Assembly: GCF_003590835.1 (NCBI RefSeq)
Contig: NZ_QYUQ01000002.1
Location: 4,092,001 to 4,156,000 of the forward strand
Length of the DNA stretch: 64,000 nt
DNA from: Noviherbaspirillum sedimenti
GTDB taxonomy: Bacteria > Pseudomonadota > Gammaproteobacteria > Burkholderiales > Burkholderiaceae_D
Reading direction: 5' to 3'
Made by a program: the position numbers and the translations under genes. This document shows, piece by piece, positions 21,388-30,348 of this stretch; position 1 is the first letter of the stretch; each line of letters begins with the position of its first letter. The notes beneath the pieces were generated by a model. That model did no database searches and was not told where the DNA came from. It saw only the letters and a program-made list of their open reading frames with translations.

Positions 21388-21405
21388 AAGAGGGAGCTTG
21401 TTGAA

Positions 21406-22284
21406 ATGGAGATCACCGTCACCCGCGAGGAATTCCTTCGCTCGCTGGCCGAAAAGTCCGGCGCCGGGGCGCTGCGCGGCGATTACGCCCAGGCTGACCA
21501 GCACTACGTGGTGCGCCAGGACTGGGACGCCTGCACGCCGCAGCAGCACGAATTGTGGCGCCGCCTGTATCGGCGCCAGGCGGCGCTGCTGCCGGGGCGG
21601 GCCTGCCAGTTGTTCATCGACAGCCTGGCCCGCATGGATGCGGCCGACGGCATTCCGCGTTTCGAGCGCACCACGGCGGCGCTATTCAAGGCGACCGGCT
21701 GGCAACTGGTGGCGGTGCCCGGCCTGGTGCCGGACCAGGTATTTTTCGAGCATCTGGCCAGCCGCCGTTTTCCGGTGACGGTCTGGCTGCGCGCGCCGCA
21801 AGAGTTCGACTATATCGTCGAGCCCGACGTCTTCCACGATTTCTTCGGCCATGTACCCTTGCTGTTCGACCCGGTGTTCGCCGACCACCTGCAAGCCTAT
21901 GGCCAAGGCGGCCTGAAGGCGCTTGGCCTGGGTGGTCTGCCTTACCTGGCACGCCTCTACTGGTACACCGTCGAGTTTGGCCTGATGCAAAGCGCGCAAG
22001 GCTTGCGCGCTTATGGGGCCGGCATCCTGTCTTCAGGCGGGGAAATCGATTATTGCCTGCGCAGCCCGCAGCCGCGCCGCATTCCCTTCAATCTGGAGCG
22101 GGTGATGCGCACCCTGTACAAGATCGATGCTTACCAGGAGACTTATTTCGTCATCCGTGATTTCCAGCAATTGTTTGACGATACCCAGCCGGATTTCGCG
22201 CCGATTTATGCGCGCCTGCAGGGCTTGCCGGCACTGCAGCCGGACGGCCTGTTGCCGGGCGAAGTGAATCTGCCGCCCCAATAA
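21406..22284 (+). CDS. phhA: Phenylalanine 4-monooxygenase
   Basis: Pterin-dependent hydroxylase that makes tyrosine from phenylalanine. The iron-binding triad is present: two His in HDFFGHVPLL and Glu in YTVEFGLM. The 292-aa monodomain form is typical of bacteria. It follows hppD by 18 nt and is probably co-transcribed. No dedicated aminotransferase or pterin dehydratase gene is in the window, so those steps must be elsewhere. Confidence 0.96.
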   Translation: MEITVTREEFLRSLAEKSGAGALRGDYAQADQHYVVRQDWDACTPQQHELWRRLYRRQAALLPGRACQLFIDSLARMDAADGIPRFERTTAALFKATGWQLVAVPGLVPDQVFFEHLASRRFPVTVWLRAPQEFDYIVEPDVFHDFFGHVPLLFDPVFADHLQAYGQGGLKALGLGGLPYLARLYWYTVEFGLMQSAQGLRAYGAGILSSGGEIDYCLRSPQPRRIPFNLERVMRTLYKIDAYQETYFVIRDFQQLFDDTQPDFAPIYARLQGLPALQPDGLLPGEVNLPPQ

Positions 22285-22309
22285 AAAAAACCTCCCCGCG
22301 AAGGGGAGG
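22282..22309 (-). terminator. Rho-independent terminator of the EF-hand gene
   Basis: CCTCCCC (22291-22297) pairs with GGGGAGG (22303-22309). Read leftward it is followed by eight or more U residues, from the A-run at 22282-22290, a classic terminator for the leftward gene. It lies just past the phhA stop and may also stop that transcript. Confidence 0.9.
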
Positions 22310-22339
22310 CAAAGGGGGAGGGTAAATCGTTTTGGCGGA

Positions 22340-22894
22340 TCAGCTGGCTTTCGCCGGCTTGCGCTGCTGCCCGGCATCGTGCCCGTGGCCTTGACCGTGC
22401 CCGGCGTGCATCTCTTGCTGCGTCAGCTTGCCATCCTTGTTGGCATCCAGCCGTTCGAACATCTGCGCGGCTCTTTCGCGCGCTGCGGCTTCTGCTTCCT
22501 GCAGGCTCAGTGCGCCATCGCCATCCTTGTCGGCCGCCTTGAAGCGGGCATCGGCGCGTTCGCGATGCTTGCCGCGCATGGCCTGGTGGGCCGCCTGCAA
22601 TTCTTCCTTGCTCAGCTTGGCGTCCTTGTTGCTGTCGAGCGTATCGAAGCCCTTGGACAGCATCGGATGGCCGGCGGCTTCCGCGCGGCTGATGAAACCA
22701 TCCTTGTCCTTGTCGAGCTGGGCGATATGCTGGCCATGCCGATGGTGCGGGCGCGCCATCTTGTCGCTCGGAGCAGAAGGTGTCTCTGCGGATGTGGCTG
22801 CGGGCGTCGCGGGCGCTGACGCGGTCGATTGGGCGATCGCGATGCCTGCGGCAAACAAGCCGACGACCATGCCGGAAATCAATTTAACTTGCAT
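22340..22894 (-). CDS. Exported EF-hand calcium-binding protein
   Basis: A 184-residue protein with a signal peptide (MQVKLISGMVVGLFAAGIAI, cleaved near AQS), a Pro/Ser/Ala-rich linker, and four EF-hand loops at about residues 61-72, 87-98, 122-133 and 150-161. Loops 1 and 3 have the full DxDxDG pattern, while loop 2 has Ala instead of Gly. The C-terminus is His/Gly-rich. The start at 22894 gives the signal peptide. The role is probably periplasmic calcium binding; no partner is seen nearby. Confidence 0.87.
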   Translation of the reverse strand: MQVKLISGMVVGLFAAGIAIAQSTASAPATPAATSAETPSAPSDKMARPHHRHGQHIAQLDKDKDGFISRAEAAGHPMLSKGFDTLDSNKDAKLSKEELQAAHQAMRGKHRERADARFKAADKDGDGALSLQEAEAAARERAAQMFERLDANKDGKLTQQEMHAGHGQGHGHDAGQQRKPAKAS

Positions 22895-23158
22895 CTTGCT
22901 TTCTCCATCAAAAGAGCTGAATCGGCTTGCATTCATTAAACCCCCTGGACCTTGATTACTCCAGAGTGCTTACGCTTTGTTACGCCTGTTACAGTCCCTA
23001 TGGCGCCGCTTTTGCTGCAGCGCGCATAGAGCCATTTGCGCACCTGTGTTAGGGTCTACAATATATAAGATAGGTACCCAGAAGGTGCCTGGATAGACGG
23101 TGTGAACCACATGCCGCTTACCTCCAAAGACACGATTTTTGGCAAGGAGACAAACCGT

Positions 23159-26100
23159 ATGAACGCACCCTTATTCCCGGGACAGGCCCTCGCGCAGGCG
23201 CCAAGCCAGGATGGCATTTCCCTCGAAGACAAGTTCACCATCGAACGTGGCCGTGCCTTCCTGACCGGCACGCAGGCGCTGATCCGCCTGCCCATGCTGC
23301 AGCGCGCGCGCGACGTTCAGGCCGGCCTGAACACGGCTGGCTACATCAGCGGCTACCGTGGTTCGCCCTTGGGCAGCGTCGACCTGACTGCCTGGAAGGC
23401 GCAGCAGCATCTGGAAGCCCACCACGTTAAGTTTCATCCCGGCATGAATGAAGACCTGGCGGCCACCGCGATATGGGGTACACAGCAAGTCAACCTCTTT
23501 CCGGGAGCGCAATACGAGGGTGTGTTTTCGCTCTGGTACGGCAAAGGGCCGGGGGTGGACCGTTGCGGCGATGTCTTCAAACATGCCAACCTGGCCGGCA
23601 CCAGTCCGCACGGCGGCGTGCTGCTGGCGGTGGGCGACGACCATGCCGCCAAATCGTCCACCACGGCGCACCAGAGCGAGCATATCCTCAAGGCCAGCGG
23701 CATCCCGGTGCTGTACCCGGCCTCGGTACAGGAATACCTCGACTACGGCTTGCACGGCTGGGCCATGAGCCGTTACACCGGTTTGTGGGTGGCAATGAAA
23801 TGCGTGACCGACCTGGTCGAATCCGGCGCGGTGGTCGAGATTGATCCGGAGCGCGTGCAGATCGCGCTGCCGGAGGACTTCGACCTGCCGCCGGGGGGCT
23901 TGAACATCCGCTGGCCGGATGCCGTGCTCGACCAGGAAGCGCGCATGAATGATTTCAAGTGGTATGCGGCGCTGGCCTATGCGCGCGCCAACCGCCTGAA
24001 TCGCATCGTCTGGGACAGCCCGCATGCGCGCATCGGCATCATCACCGCCGGCAAGTCCTATCTCGACACGCGCCAGGCGCTGACGGACCTGGGCATCGAC
24101 GAAGCGGTTGCGCGCGACATCGGCATTCGCCTCTACAAGGTCGGCATGACCTGGCCGCTGGAAGCCGAGGGCGTGCGTGCTTTTGCCCAGGGGCTGGAGG
24201 AAATCCTGGTGGTCGAGGAGAAGCGCCAGTTGCTTGAATATCAGTTGAAGGAAGAACTGTACAACTGGCGCGATGATGTGCGTCCGCGCGTGGTCGGCAA
24301 GTTCGACGACAGCGGCGAATGGAGCAACCCGCATCATGAAGGGCATGGCCACTGGCTGCTGCCCGCCACCTATGAATTGTCGCCGGCGCAGATCGCGCGC
24401 GCCATCGCCGGGCGTATCAGCAGGTACTTCGGCGGCCATCCGGTCGAGGCGCGCGTGCGCGAACGCATCGCCTATCTGGAGGCCAAGGAAGCGGTGCTGC
24501 AGGCCGCTACCCCGAAACCCGACCCGGCGACGGACCGCTTGCCGCACTTCTGTTCCGGATGCCCGCACAACACATCCACCAACCTGCCCACCGGCAGCCG
24601 CGCGCTGGGCGGCATCGGTTGCCACTACATGGTCCTGTGGATGGACCGTGAGACCGCGACCTTCACCCATATGGGCGCCGAAGGGGTGACCTGGATCGGT
24701 CATGCGCCTTTCACCAGCGAGCCGCATGTGTTCGCCAACCTCGGCGACGGCACCTATTTTCACTCAGGCATCCTGGCCATCCGCGCCGCGGTGGCGGCCA
24801 AGGTGAACATCACCTACAAGGTTCTGTACAACGATGCCGTGGCAATGACCGGCGGCCAGCCGGTCGATGGACCCCTGGATCCGGCGCGCATTTCGCGCCA
24901 GCTGGCGGCAGAAGGCGTTTCGCCGATCGTGGTGGTGACCGACGAGCCCGACAAGTATCCGGCAGGCACCGAGTGGGCGGCCGGCATCACCATCCGCCAC
25001 CGCCGCGAACTCGATACGGTGCAGCGCGAACTGCGCGAGGTGAAGGGCGTGTCTGCGGTGATCTACGACCAGACCTGCGCCGCCGAAAAGCGCCGGCGCC
25101 GGAAACACCATGCCTATCCCGATCCCGCCAAACGTGTGGTCATCAACGAGGCCGTGTGTGAAGGATGCGGCGACTGCAGCGTGAAGTCCAACTGCCTGTC
25201 GGTCGAACCGGTGGAAACCGAATTCGGCCGCAAGCGCCAGATCAACCAGTCTTCCTGCAACAAGGATTATTCCTGTCTCGAAGGCTTCTGCCCAAGCTTC
25301 GTCACCGTCGAGGGGGGGCAGCTCAAACGTCCGCTTGCCGTCAAGGCAAGCGGCGCGCCGGGTTCGGTCGACGCTGCCGGCGCCAACGCCTGGCCAGAAC
25401 TGCCCATGCCTGCGCTGCCTGCAAGCGACCATCCCTATAACATTCTGGTCGCCGGCATCGGCGGCACCGGCGTCATTACCATCGGCCAGATCCTCGCCAT
25501 GGCCGCACACATCGAGGGCAAGGGTTGCACCGTGCTCGACATGAGCGGGCTGGCGCAGAAGGGTGGTCCGGTGATGTCGCATGTGCGCATCGCCGCGCGC
25601 CAGGACGAGATTTATTCCACCAGGGTTGGCACCGGCATGGCCGACCTCGTGATCGGCTGCGACGTCATCGTTGCCGCCAGCCGCGACGCGCTTTCGCGCA
25701 TGGGAGAGGGCAAGACCCATGCGGCGGTCAATACCACCGGCGCGCCCACCTCGGCCTTCATCCGCAATCCCGACTGGCACTACCCGGGCGCCTCGGCCGA
25801 ACACCAGATCCAGAATGCCTGCGGCAGCGCGCGCGTCGATTTCATCAACGCCGGCCACGTCGCCGTCACGCTGATGGGCGACGCCATCGCCACCAACATG
25901 TTCATGCTCGGCTACGCCTGGCAAATGGGCTGGGTGCCGCTGGGACTGGAAGCCCTGCTGAAGGCCATCGAGTTGAACGCGGTACAGGTCGAGTTCAACC
26001 GCCGGGCCTTCACCTGGGGCCGACGTGCCGCGCACGACCTGGCTGCGGTGGAAAAACTCGCCAGGGTCGGGGACGCCGCCGCGCATGTGATCGAGTTCAA

Positions 26101-26797
26101 GCGCAGCCCCAGGCTCGATGATGTCATCGCCACGCGCGTCGCATTCCTGACTGCCTACCAGGACGCCGCCTATGCGCAGCAGTACCGCGATTTCGTCGAC
26201 CAGGTGCGGGTGGCGGAAAGCCGCCTCGGCCACACCGCCAAGGCGTATCGCCTGACCGAGGCGGTGGCACGCTATCTGTTCAAGCTGATGGCTTACAAGG
26301 ACGAGTATGAAGTGGCGCGGCTGCACGCCGACCCGGCCTTCCGGGAAAAAATCGCCGGCATGTTCGAAGGCGACTACAAGATCAAATACCACCTGGCGCC
26401 GCCGCTATGGGCCAGGCGCGACGCCAAAGGGCAGCTGGTGAAACGCCAATTCGGACCCTGGATGCTGCAGGCATTCCGCCTGCTGGCGCCGCTGAGGTTC
26501 CTGCGCGGCTCGCCATTCGATGTGTTCGGCTACACGCAAGAACGCAGGACCGAACGTGCCCTGATCGGCGAGTACCGGCAAACCATCGCTTTGCTGCTGC
26601 CGAAACTGCGCGCGGAAAACCTGGCGCAGGCGGTGGCGATCGCCAGCATCCCGGAGCACATCCGCGGTTATGGCCACATCAAGGAGCACAGCCTGCGCGA
26701 GGCGAAGGAAAAAGAAGCGACGCTGCTGACGGCATTCTTTGCGCCGATCATTCCGGTGACGGCGACGCCGGATGGGCAGACGGTGGCGTGGACATGA
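23159..26797 (+). CDS. Indolepyruvate ferredoxin oxidoreductase, fused large form
   Basis: A 1212-aa thiamine-diphosphate enzyme that oxidatively decarboxylates arylpyruvates to aryl-acyl-CoA while reducing an electron carrier. Pyrimidine-binding and TPP domains (GDGTYFHSG region) come first, a cysteine-rich [4Fe-4S] segment starts near residue 666 (CEGCGDC, later CNKDYSCLEGFC), and the gamma-type domain (GIGGTGVITIGQILA) is C-terminal. The start ATG at 23159 follows AAGGAGA. Aerobic proteobacteria carry this fused form. With phhA and hppD nearby it fits aromatic amino acid catabolism, though phenylpyruvate specificity is inferred. It overlaps the next gene by 4 nt. Confidence 0.92.
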   Translation: MNAPLFPGQALAQAPSQDGISLEDKFTIERGRAFLTGTQALIRLPMLQRARDVQAGLNTAGYISGYRGSPLGSVDLTAWKAQQHLEAHHVKFHPGMNEDLAATAIWGTQQVNLFPGAQYEGVFSLWYGKGPGVDRCGDVFKHANLAGTSPHGGVLLAVGDDHAAKSSTTAHQSEHILKASGIPVLYPASVQEYLDYGLHGWAMSRYTGLWVAMKCVTDLVESGAVVEIDPERVQIALPEDFDLPPGGLNIRWPDAVLDQEARMNDFKWYAALAYARANRLNRIVWDSPHARIGIITAGKSYLDTRQALTDLGIDEAVARDIGIRLYKVGMTWPLEAEGVRAFAQGLEEILVVEEKRQLLEYQLKEELYNWRDDVRPRVVGKFDDSGEWSNPHHEGHGHWLLPATYELSPAQIARAIAGRISRYFGGHPVEARVRERIAYLEAKEAVLQAATPKPDPATDRLPHFCSGCPHNTSTNLPTGSRALGGIGCHYMVLWMDRETATFTHMGAEGVTWIGHAPFTSEPHVFANLGDGTYFHSGILAIRAAVAAKVNITYKVLYNDAVAMTGGQPVDGPLDPARISRQLAAEGVSPIVVVTDEPDKYPAGTEWAAGITIRHRRELDTVQRELREVKGVSAVIYDQTCAAEKRRRRKHHAYPDPAKRVVINEAVCEGCGDCSVKSNCLSVEPVETEFGRKRQINQSSCNKDYSCLEGFCPSFVTVEGGQLKRPLAVKASGAPGSVDAAGANAWPELPMPALPASDHPYNILVAGIGGTGVITIGQILAMAAHIEGKGCTVLDMSGLAQKGGPVMSHVRIAARQDEIYSTRVGTGMADLVIGCDVIVAASRDALSRMGEGKTHAAVNTTGAPTSAFIRNPDWHYPGASAEHQIQNACGSARVDFINAGHVAVTLMGDAIATNMFMLGYAWQMGWVPLGLEALLKAIELNAVQVEFNRRAFTWGRRAAHDLAAVEKLARVGDAAAHVIEFKRSPRLDDVIATRVAFLTAYQDAAYAQQYRDFVDQVRVAESRLGHTAKAYRLTEAVARYLFKLMAYKDEYEVARLHADPAFREKIAGMFEGDYKIKYHLAPPLWARRDAKGQLVKRQFGPWMLQAFRLLAPLRFLRGSPFDVFGYTQERRTERALIGEYRQTIALLLPKLRAENLAQAVAIASIPEHIRGYGHIKEHSLREAKEKEATLLTAFFAPIIPVTATPDGQTVAWT

Positions 26798-27153
26798 AAC
26801 TGAAGCTCAAGAGGGTATATGAGGCGGCCAGCGGTGAGGATGGCTTTCGCATCCTGGTGGATCGCCTGTGGCCGCGCGGCGTGACCAGGGAGGCTGCGCG
26901 CATCGATCTCTGGTTGAAGGATGCCGCACCTTCTCCCGAATTGCGTAAGTGGTTCAACCATGAGTCGGACAAGTGGGATCCGTTTCGTGCAAGCTATCTT
27001 GGCGAACTCATGCAGCATCCCGAGAAAGTGGCCCTGATCAGGGAGCACGCCGGCAAAGGGCGGGTGACGCTGGTGTATGGCGCCAGGGATGCCGAACATA
27101 ACCATGCGCTGGTGTTGAAAGAGTTTTTGATGTCAGATAAACAGGTTCCCTAG
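26794..27153 (+). CDS. DUF488 (YeaO-like) protein
   Basis: A 119-aa member of the DUF488 family, with RILVDRLWPRGVTRE near the N-terminus and TLVYGARDAEHNHALVL near the C-terminus, both conserved in YeaO-like proteins. Its activity is not established. The ATG overlaps the stop of the ferredoxin oxidoreductase gene, so it is co-translated with it. The overlapping larger frame upstream is a shadow of that gene. Confidence 0.87.
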   Translation: MKLKLKRVYEAASGEDGFRILVDRLWPRGVTREAARIDLWLKDAAPSPELRKWFNHESDKWDPFRASYLGELMQHPEKVALIREHAGKGRVTLVYGARDAEHNHALVLKEFLMSDKQVP

Positions 27154-27362
27154 GGCATTGCCAACCGCCGCGAGATTCATCCCGGCTAGATGTTGACAAG
27201 GAAAGAGGCGAAGCCTTGTTTAATTATTGTCAATTAGACAGCGAAAAAATAAAACTTTTCGCCCTGCTATCTGCCTACTAGGCTGATGCCGTTTGCTCGG
27301 GTTTCATTTTCGGCTGAAAACATTTCCCGCTTGTCCCATCAATTCAAGAAACAGGACAAATC

Positions 27363-28181
27363 ATGCAATCGCAAATCACCGAGTGGAGCGCTGCCCTGAT
27401 GACTTCACTGGCAGCGGCAATGGCCTTGTTCTTTTCCGGGATTCCAAAAATCCTGGGCTTTGCCATCATCGTTGTTGTCGGCTGGGTTATCTCGTCATTG
27501 GTTGTAAAAGCACTGGCAGCCGTATTGAGGACCATCAAATTCAATGAGTTGGCCCAGCGCTCGGGATTTGCCGGCTTTGTGCGAAAAACGGGGTCCAATA
27601 CCGATTCCGCCGGCATGATCGGGCTCGTGGTCAAATGGTTCATTCGCCTGGTGACGCTGGTAGTCGCGTTCGATGCGCTTGGTTTGCCCGCCGTGTCGGA
27701 CGTATTGCGCCAGTTGCTGCTGTGGCTGCCGAATGTGGTGGTTGCGCTGGTCGTTTTGGTCATCGCCGGATTGGCGGCCAATGCATTAAGCAACGTCGTG
27801 CGTGGCGCTGCCGCAGAAGGCGGCTTGAAAAATCCGGACCTGCTGGCGAAGGTGGCAGCGGGCCTGGTCTGGGCCTTTGGCATCGTGGTTGCCGTCAACC
27901 AGATCGGCATTGCGACCACGCTGGTCAATACCCTGTTCATGGCGGTGATGGGTGCGCTGGCCCTGGCGCTCGGCCTGTCATTCGGATTGGGCGGCCGTGA
28001 TACCGCTGCGCAGATTGTGCGTAACTGGTATGGCAGGGGCCGGCAAAATGCCGGGCAACTTGAGCAGGTGATGAGTGCTGCCGGTGAGAGGATGGCGGAT
28101 GCCACAGGGCGTGGCATTTTGCAGGATGCCGGCGGGTCGTTTGTCGAAAGAAGAACAATGCAGCGTCGCAGAGCCGGTTAA
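27363..28181 (+). CDS. Mechanosensitive-channel-like membrane protein (conserved TM helix repeat)
   Basis: A 272-aa protein with about five hydrophobic segments (residues ~12-35, 38-55, 88-108, 118-142, 170-210) and the glycine-rich helix (ALALALGLSFGLGGRDTAAQ) that resembles the MscS pore-lining TM3. It lacks the MscS beta-domain and so belongs to the small TM-helix-repeat family. A channel function is inferred. The 209-bp upstream gap holds only an AT-rich promoter-like region and a GCGAAAA/TTTTCGC hairpin. Confidence 0.75.
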   Translation: MQSQITEWSAALMTSLAAAMALFFSGIPKILGFAIIVVVGWVISSLVVKALAAVLRTIKFNELAQRSGFAGFVRKTGSNTDSAGMIGLVVKWFIRLVTLVVAFDALGLPAVSDVLRQLLLWLPNVVVALVVLVIAGLAANALSNVVRGAAAEGGLKNPDLLAKVAAGLVWAFGIVVAVNQIGIATTLVNTLFMAVMGALALALGLSFGLGGRDTAAQIVRNWYGRGRQNAGQLEQVMSAAGERMADATGRGILQDAGGSFVERRTMQRRRAG

Positions 28182-28244
28182 CGAAGGATTTGCACAAAAA
28201 ACGATAGTAACTGTACAGCCTCCATTCAAGGAAGGATCCGGATC

Positions 28245-28658
28245 ATGAAACGTTTTATTCTCGTTGCTATGTTGCTCACTGTCGCGGCTTGTGAGAGAAA
28301 GCAGGAAACTGCGGAAGTGCCACCTTCTACCGTACCGCCAGAGACCACCCAAATGATGCCGCCCGTGACCATTGCCCCGGCACCGACAGTCCCGCCAGCG
28401 ACGACGCCCGAGACCGCGCCGCCGACAACCCAACCATCATCGGGATCTTCGGCGCCTGCGGGATCTTCCGGGTCTGAGGGAGCGATGGGATCTTCGGGCG
28501 CTGCCGGCGCGGGAGAATACACTGTGAGCGCAGGCGATACGCTGTCCGGCATCGCGCGGGAGCACAATGTGACTTCCGGAGATCTCGCCAACTGGAATAA
28601 CATCCAGAATCCGAACCGGATCCACAAAGGTCAGACACTCCGGCTGACTGCGCCCTAA
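28245..28658 (+). CDS. LysM-domain lipoprotein
   Basis: A 137-aa predicted lipoprotein. The signal peptide ends in a lipobox (TVAAC, Cys16), then comes a Pro/Thr-rich and Gly/Ser-rich linker of about 70 residues. A C-terminal LysM domain (YTVSAGDTLSGIAREHNVT to GQTLRL) should bind peptidoglycan. It follows the membrane protein gene by 63 nt. It probably tethers the outer or inner membrane to the wall; the exact role is unknown. Confidence 0.86.
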   Translation: MKRFILVAMLLTVAACERKQETAEVPPSTVPPETTQMMPPVTIAPAPTVPPATTPETAPPTTQPSSGSSAPAGSSGSEGAMGSSGAAGAGEYTVSAGDTLSGIAREHNVTSGDLANWNNIQNPNRIHKGQTLRLTAP

Positions 28659-28675
28659 TCCTGATCGGCATACCC

Positions 28676-28708
28676 GAACCACCTTCGCCGGAATGGCGAA
28701 GGTGGTTC
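28676..28708. terminator. 14-bp hairpin between convergent genes
   Basis: GAACCACCTTCGCC (28676-28689) and GGCGAAGGTGGTTC (28695-28708) are perfect complements around a 5-nt loop. There is no U-tract on either side, but the location between convergent genes suggests a bidirectional transcription stop. Confidence 0.65.
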
Positions 28709-28736
28709 AGGCATGCGCCGGAGAAAAATCGCAGGT

Positions 28737-29057
28737 TTAGTCGAAATCGAACAATTCGCCCAGAAAGCCTTCGCGTTTCTTTTTCTTGGGGTAGCCGCCC
28801 TGCTGCGGGTGAGCATGACCATGCTGTTGTGGATGCGAGTATCTCTGGTCGTACTGTTGCTGCTGCTGCGCCGGATAGGCAGGCGATGCAGCGGGTGCAA
28901 TGCCCTGTGGCGGTAATCCTGGCGCGGACCGCTCGATGATCTTGTCGAGTTCGCCGCGGTCCAGCCAGACGCCACGACATTTCGGGCAGTAATCAATCTC
29001 GATCCCTTGTCGATCAGACATAATCAAGTGGACATCATTGCAGATCGGACAATTCAT
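28737..29057 (-). CDS. zf-TFIIB family zinc-ribbon protein
   Basis: A 106-residue protein. The N-terminal zinc ribbon has CPIC (residues 3-6) and CPKCRGVWLDRGELDKI (from residue 24), diagnostic for the zf-TFIIB family. A Gln/His/Pro-rich low-complexity middle (about 60-88) and a lysine-rich acidic tail (GELFDFD) follow. Function unknown; probably a small nucleic-acid- or protein-binding regulator. Confidence 0.85.
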   Translation of the reverse strand: MNCPICNDVHLIMSDRQGIEIDYCPKCRGVWLDRGELDKIIERSAPGLPPQGIAPAASPAYPAQQQQQYDQRYSHPQQHGHAHPQQGGYPKKKKREGFLGELFDFD

Positions 29058-29150
29058 TAATATTCTCCTTCATGAAGTTTTCAAAATAGAGCGATAGCAC
29101 CAAGTCATATTGTGTCGAATCCTGTCAAAACAAGGAAAGGAGCAATCCCC

Positions 29151-29380
29151 ATGCAAAAGATTACCCCATTCCTGGGGTTCGACCATCAGACTGAGGAAGC
29201 GGCGAATTTTTATGCCGCGATCTTCAGGAATGCCAGGATCGACAGCATCGCCCGTTACGGCGAAGCCGGTCCTGGCCCCGCGGGCAGTGTCATGAAACGC
29301 AAAGGGTGATGCAGGCATTGCTGCAGATGAAAAAGCTCGATATCGAGGAATTGACGAGGGCTTATGACGACCAAAAATGA
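29151..29380 (+). pseudogene. Decayed PhnB/VOC-family gene with internal deletion
   Basis: A good ribosome site (AAGGAAAGGAG) and ATG at 29151 begin a VOC protein (MQKITPFLGFDHQTEEAANF, ending RYGEAGPGPAGSVM) that hits a stop after about 52 codons. In another frame, VMQALLQMKKLDIEELTRAY follows at once, ending at 29380. That segment matches the normal C-terminus of PhnB-like proteins. The central ~90 codons are missing and the frames differ. PhnB-like genes often precede an AHSA1 gene, as here. Confidence 0.75.
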
Positions 29381-29843
29381 AAACATTGCCGCCAACCGCG
29401 AGCTTGTCCTGACGCGCATCATCGACGCGCCGCGCGAAAAGGTGTTCAGGGCCTGGACCGATCCCGAACTGTTGAAGCAGTGGTTTGCGCCACTGCCTTA
29501 TACGACGTCCTTCGCCCAGACCGATGTCCGTCCTGGCGGTGCGAGCCTGATCGTCATGCGTAGCCCGGAGGGCCAGGAGATACCCTGTCCGGGCGTGTAT
29601 CTCGAAGTGATACCCAACGAGCGCCTGGTGTTCACCGATGCCTACATCAACGCCTGGCAACCATCGGAGAAGCCTTTCATGACGGCGGTGCTGACGTTCG
29701 AGGACGTGGGCGGCAAGACCAGGTACACCGCGCGTGTGCTGCACTGGACGGTCGCCGATCGCGAGGCGCACGAAAAGATGGGCTTCCATGAGGGCTGGGG
29801 CAAATGCGCGGACCAACTGGCGGCGCTGGTGGCTCGCCTGTGA
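29364..29843 (+). CDS. SRPBCC / AHSA1-family protein
   Basis: A 159-aa START-like protein of the activator-of-Hsp90-ATPase-1 (AHSA1) family, with LVLTRIIDAPREKVFRAW and LLKQWFAP at the N-terminus and GFHEGWGKCADQLAAL at the C-terminus, as in the stand-alone bacterial forms. These bind hydrophobic ligands; the ligand is unknown. Its start overlaps the C-terminal remnant of the decayed VOC gene by 17 nt. Confidence 0.86.
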   Translation: MTTKNENIAANRELVLTRIIDAPREKVFRAWTDPELLKQWFAPLPYTTSFAQTDVRPGGASLIVMRSPEGQEIPCPGVYLEVIPNERLVFTDAYINAWQPSEKPFMTAVLTFEDVGGKTRYTARVLHWTVADREAHEKMGFHEGWGKCADQLAALVARL

Positions 29844-29853
29844 AAAATGACAA

Positions 29854-30333
29854 TCACTTGATGCCGAAGACGCGGTCGAGCGACAGCGGCCCGCCGCCGC
29901 GCGCGGCCAGGTAGAGCAGCAGCCCGGCCCATGACAAATGGGTCGGCCAGGCGTCGGGATACACGAAGATCTGGATGACCGCCGTCATGCCGAGCAGCGC
30001 CAGCGCGGAGATCCGGGTCAGCAAGCCCAGCGCCAGCAGCAGCGGGAACAGGTGTTCGGCGTAGGTCGCCATGTGTGCGGCCAGTTCGGGCGCCAGCAGG
30101 GGCACCCGGTATTCTTCGCGAAACAGCGCATAGGCGCTGTCGCTGACCGTCAGCCAGCCATCGACCTTGGTGCGCCCGGAAAGAAAGAAGATGGCGGCGA
30201 CGGCGGCGCGGCACATCAGTGCCAGCGCCGCATGCCCGACCAGGGTTTCCAGCAGCCCGGCAAGGCGGTTGTGAAAGCCGCGCAGGCCAACCATGGCGGT
30301 GGCGGATGAGGTGGTGGGGGTGATGGTTTTCAT
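29854..30333 (-). CDS. DoxX-family membrane protein of the bufferin operon
   Basis: A 159-aa inner-membrane protein with four hydrophobic segments and the DoxX pattern ([32 protein letters not shown]). It is the last gene of bufA-bufB-bufC-doxX, 15 nt after bufC. DoxX-type proteins recur at the end of these metal-induced operons and may supply a membrane redox function, which is inference. An ECF promoter at 32345-32370 should drive it. Confidence 0.88.
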   Translation of the reverse strand: MKTITPTTSSATAMVGLRGFHNRLAGLLETLVGHAALALMCRAAVAAIFFLSGRTKVDGWLTVSDSAYALFREEYRVPLLAPELAAHMATYAEHLFPLLLALGLLTRISALALLGMTAVIQIFVYPDAWPTHLSWAGLLLYLAARGGGPLSLDRVFGIK

Positions 30334-30348
30334 GTGCGCTCCTTCGGA

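Noticed and set aside
24764..26392. 542-codon frame opposite the ferredoxin oxidoreductase
   Set aside because: Antisense shadow of a gene with cofactor motifs; the product has no recognisable domain.
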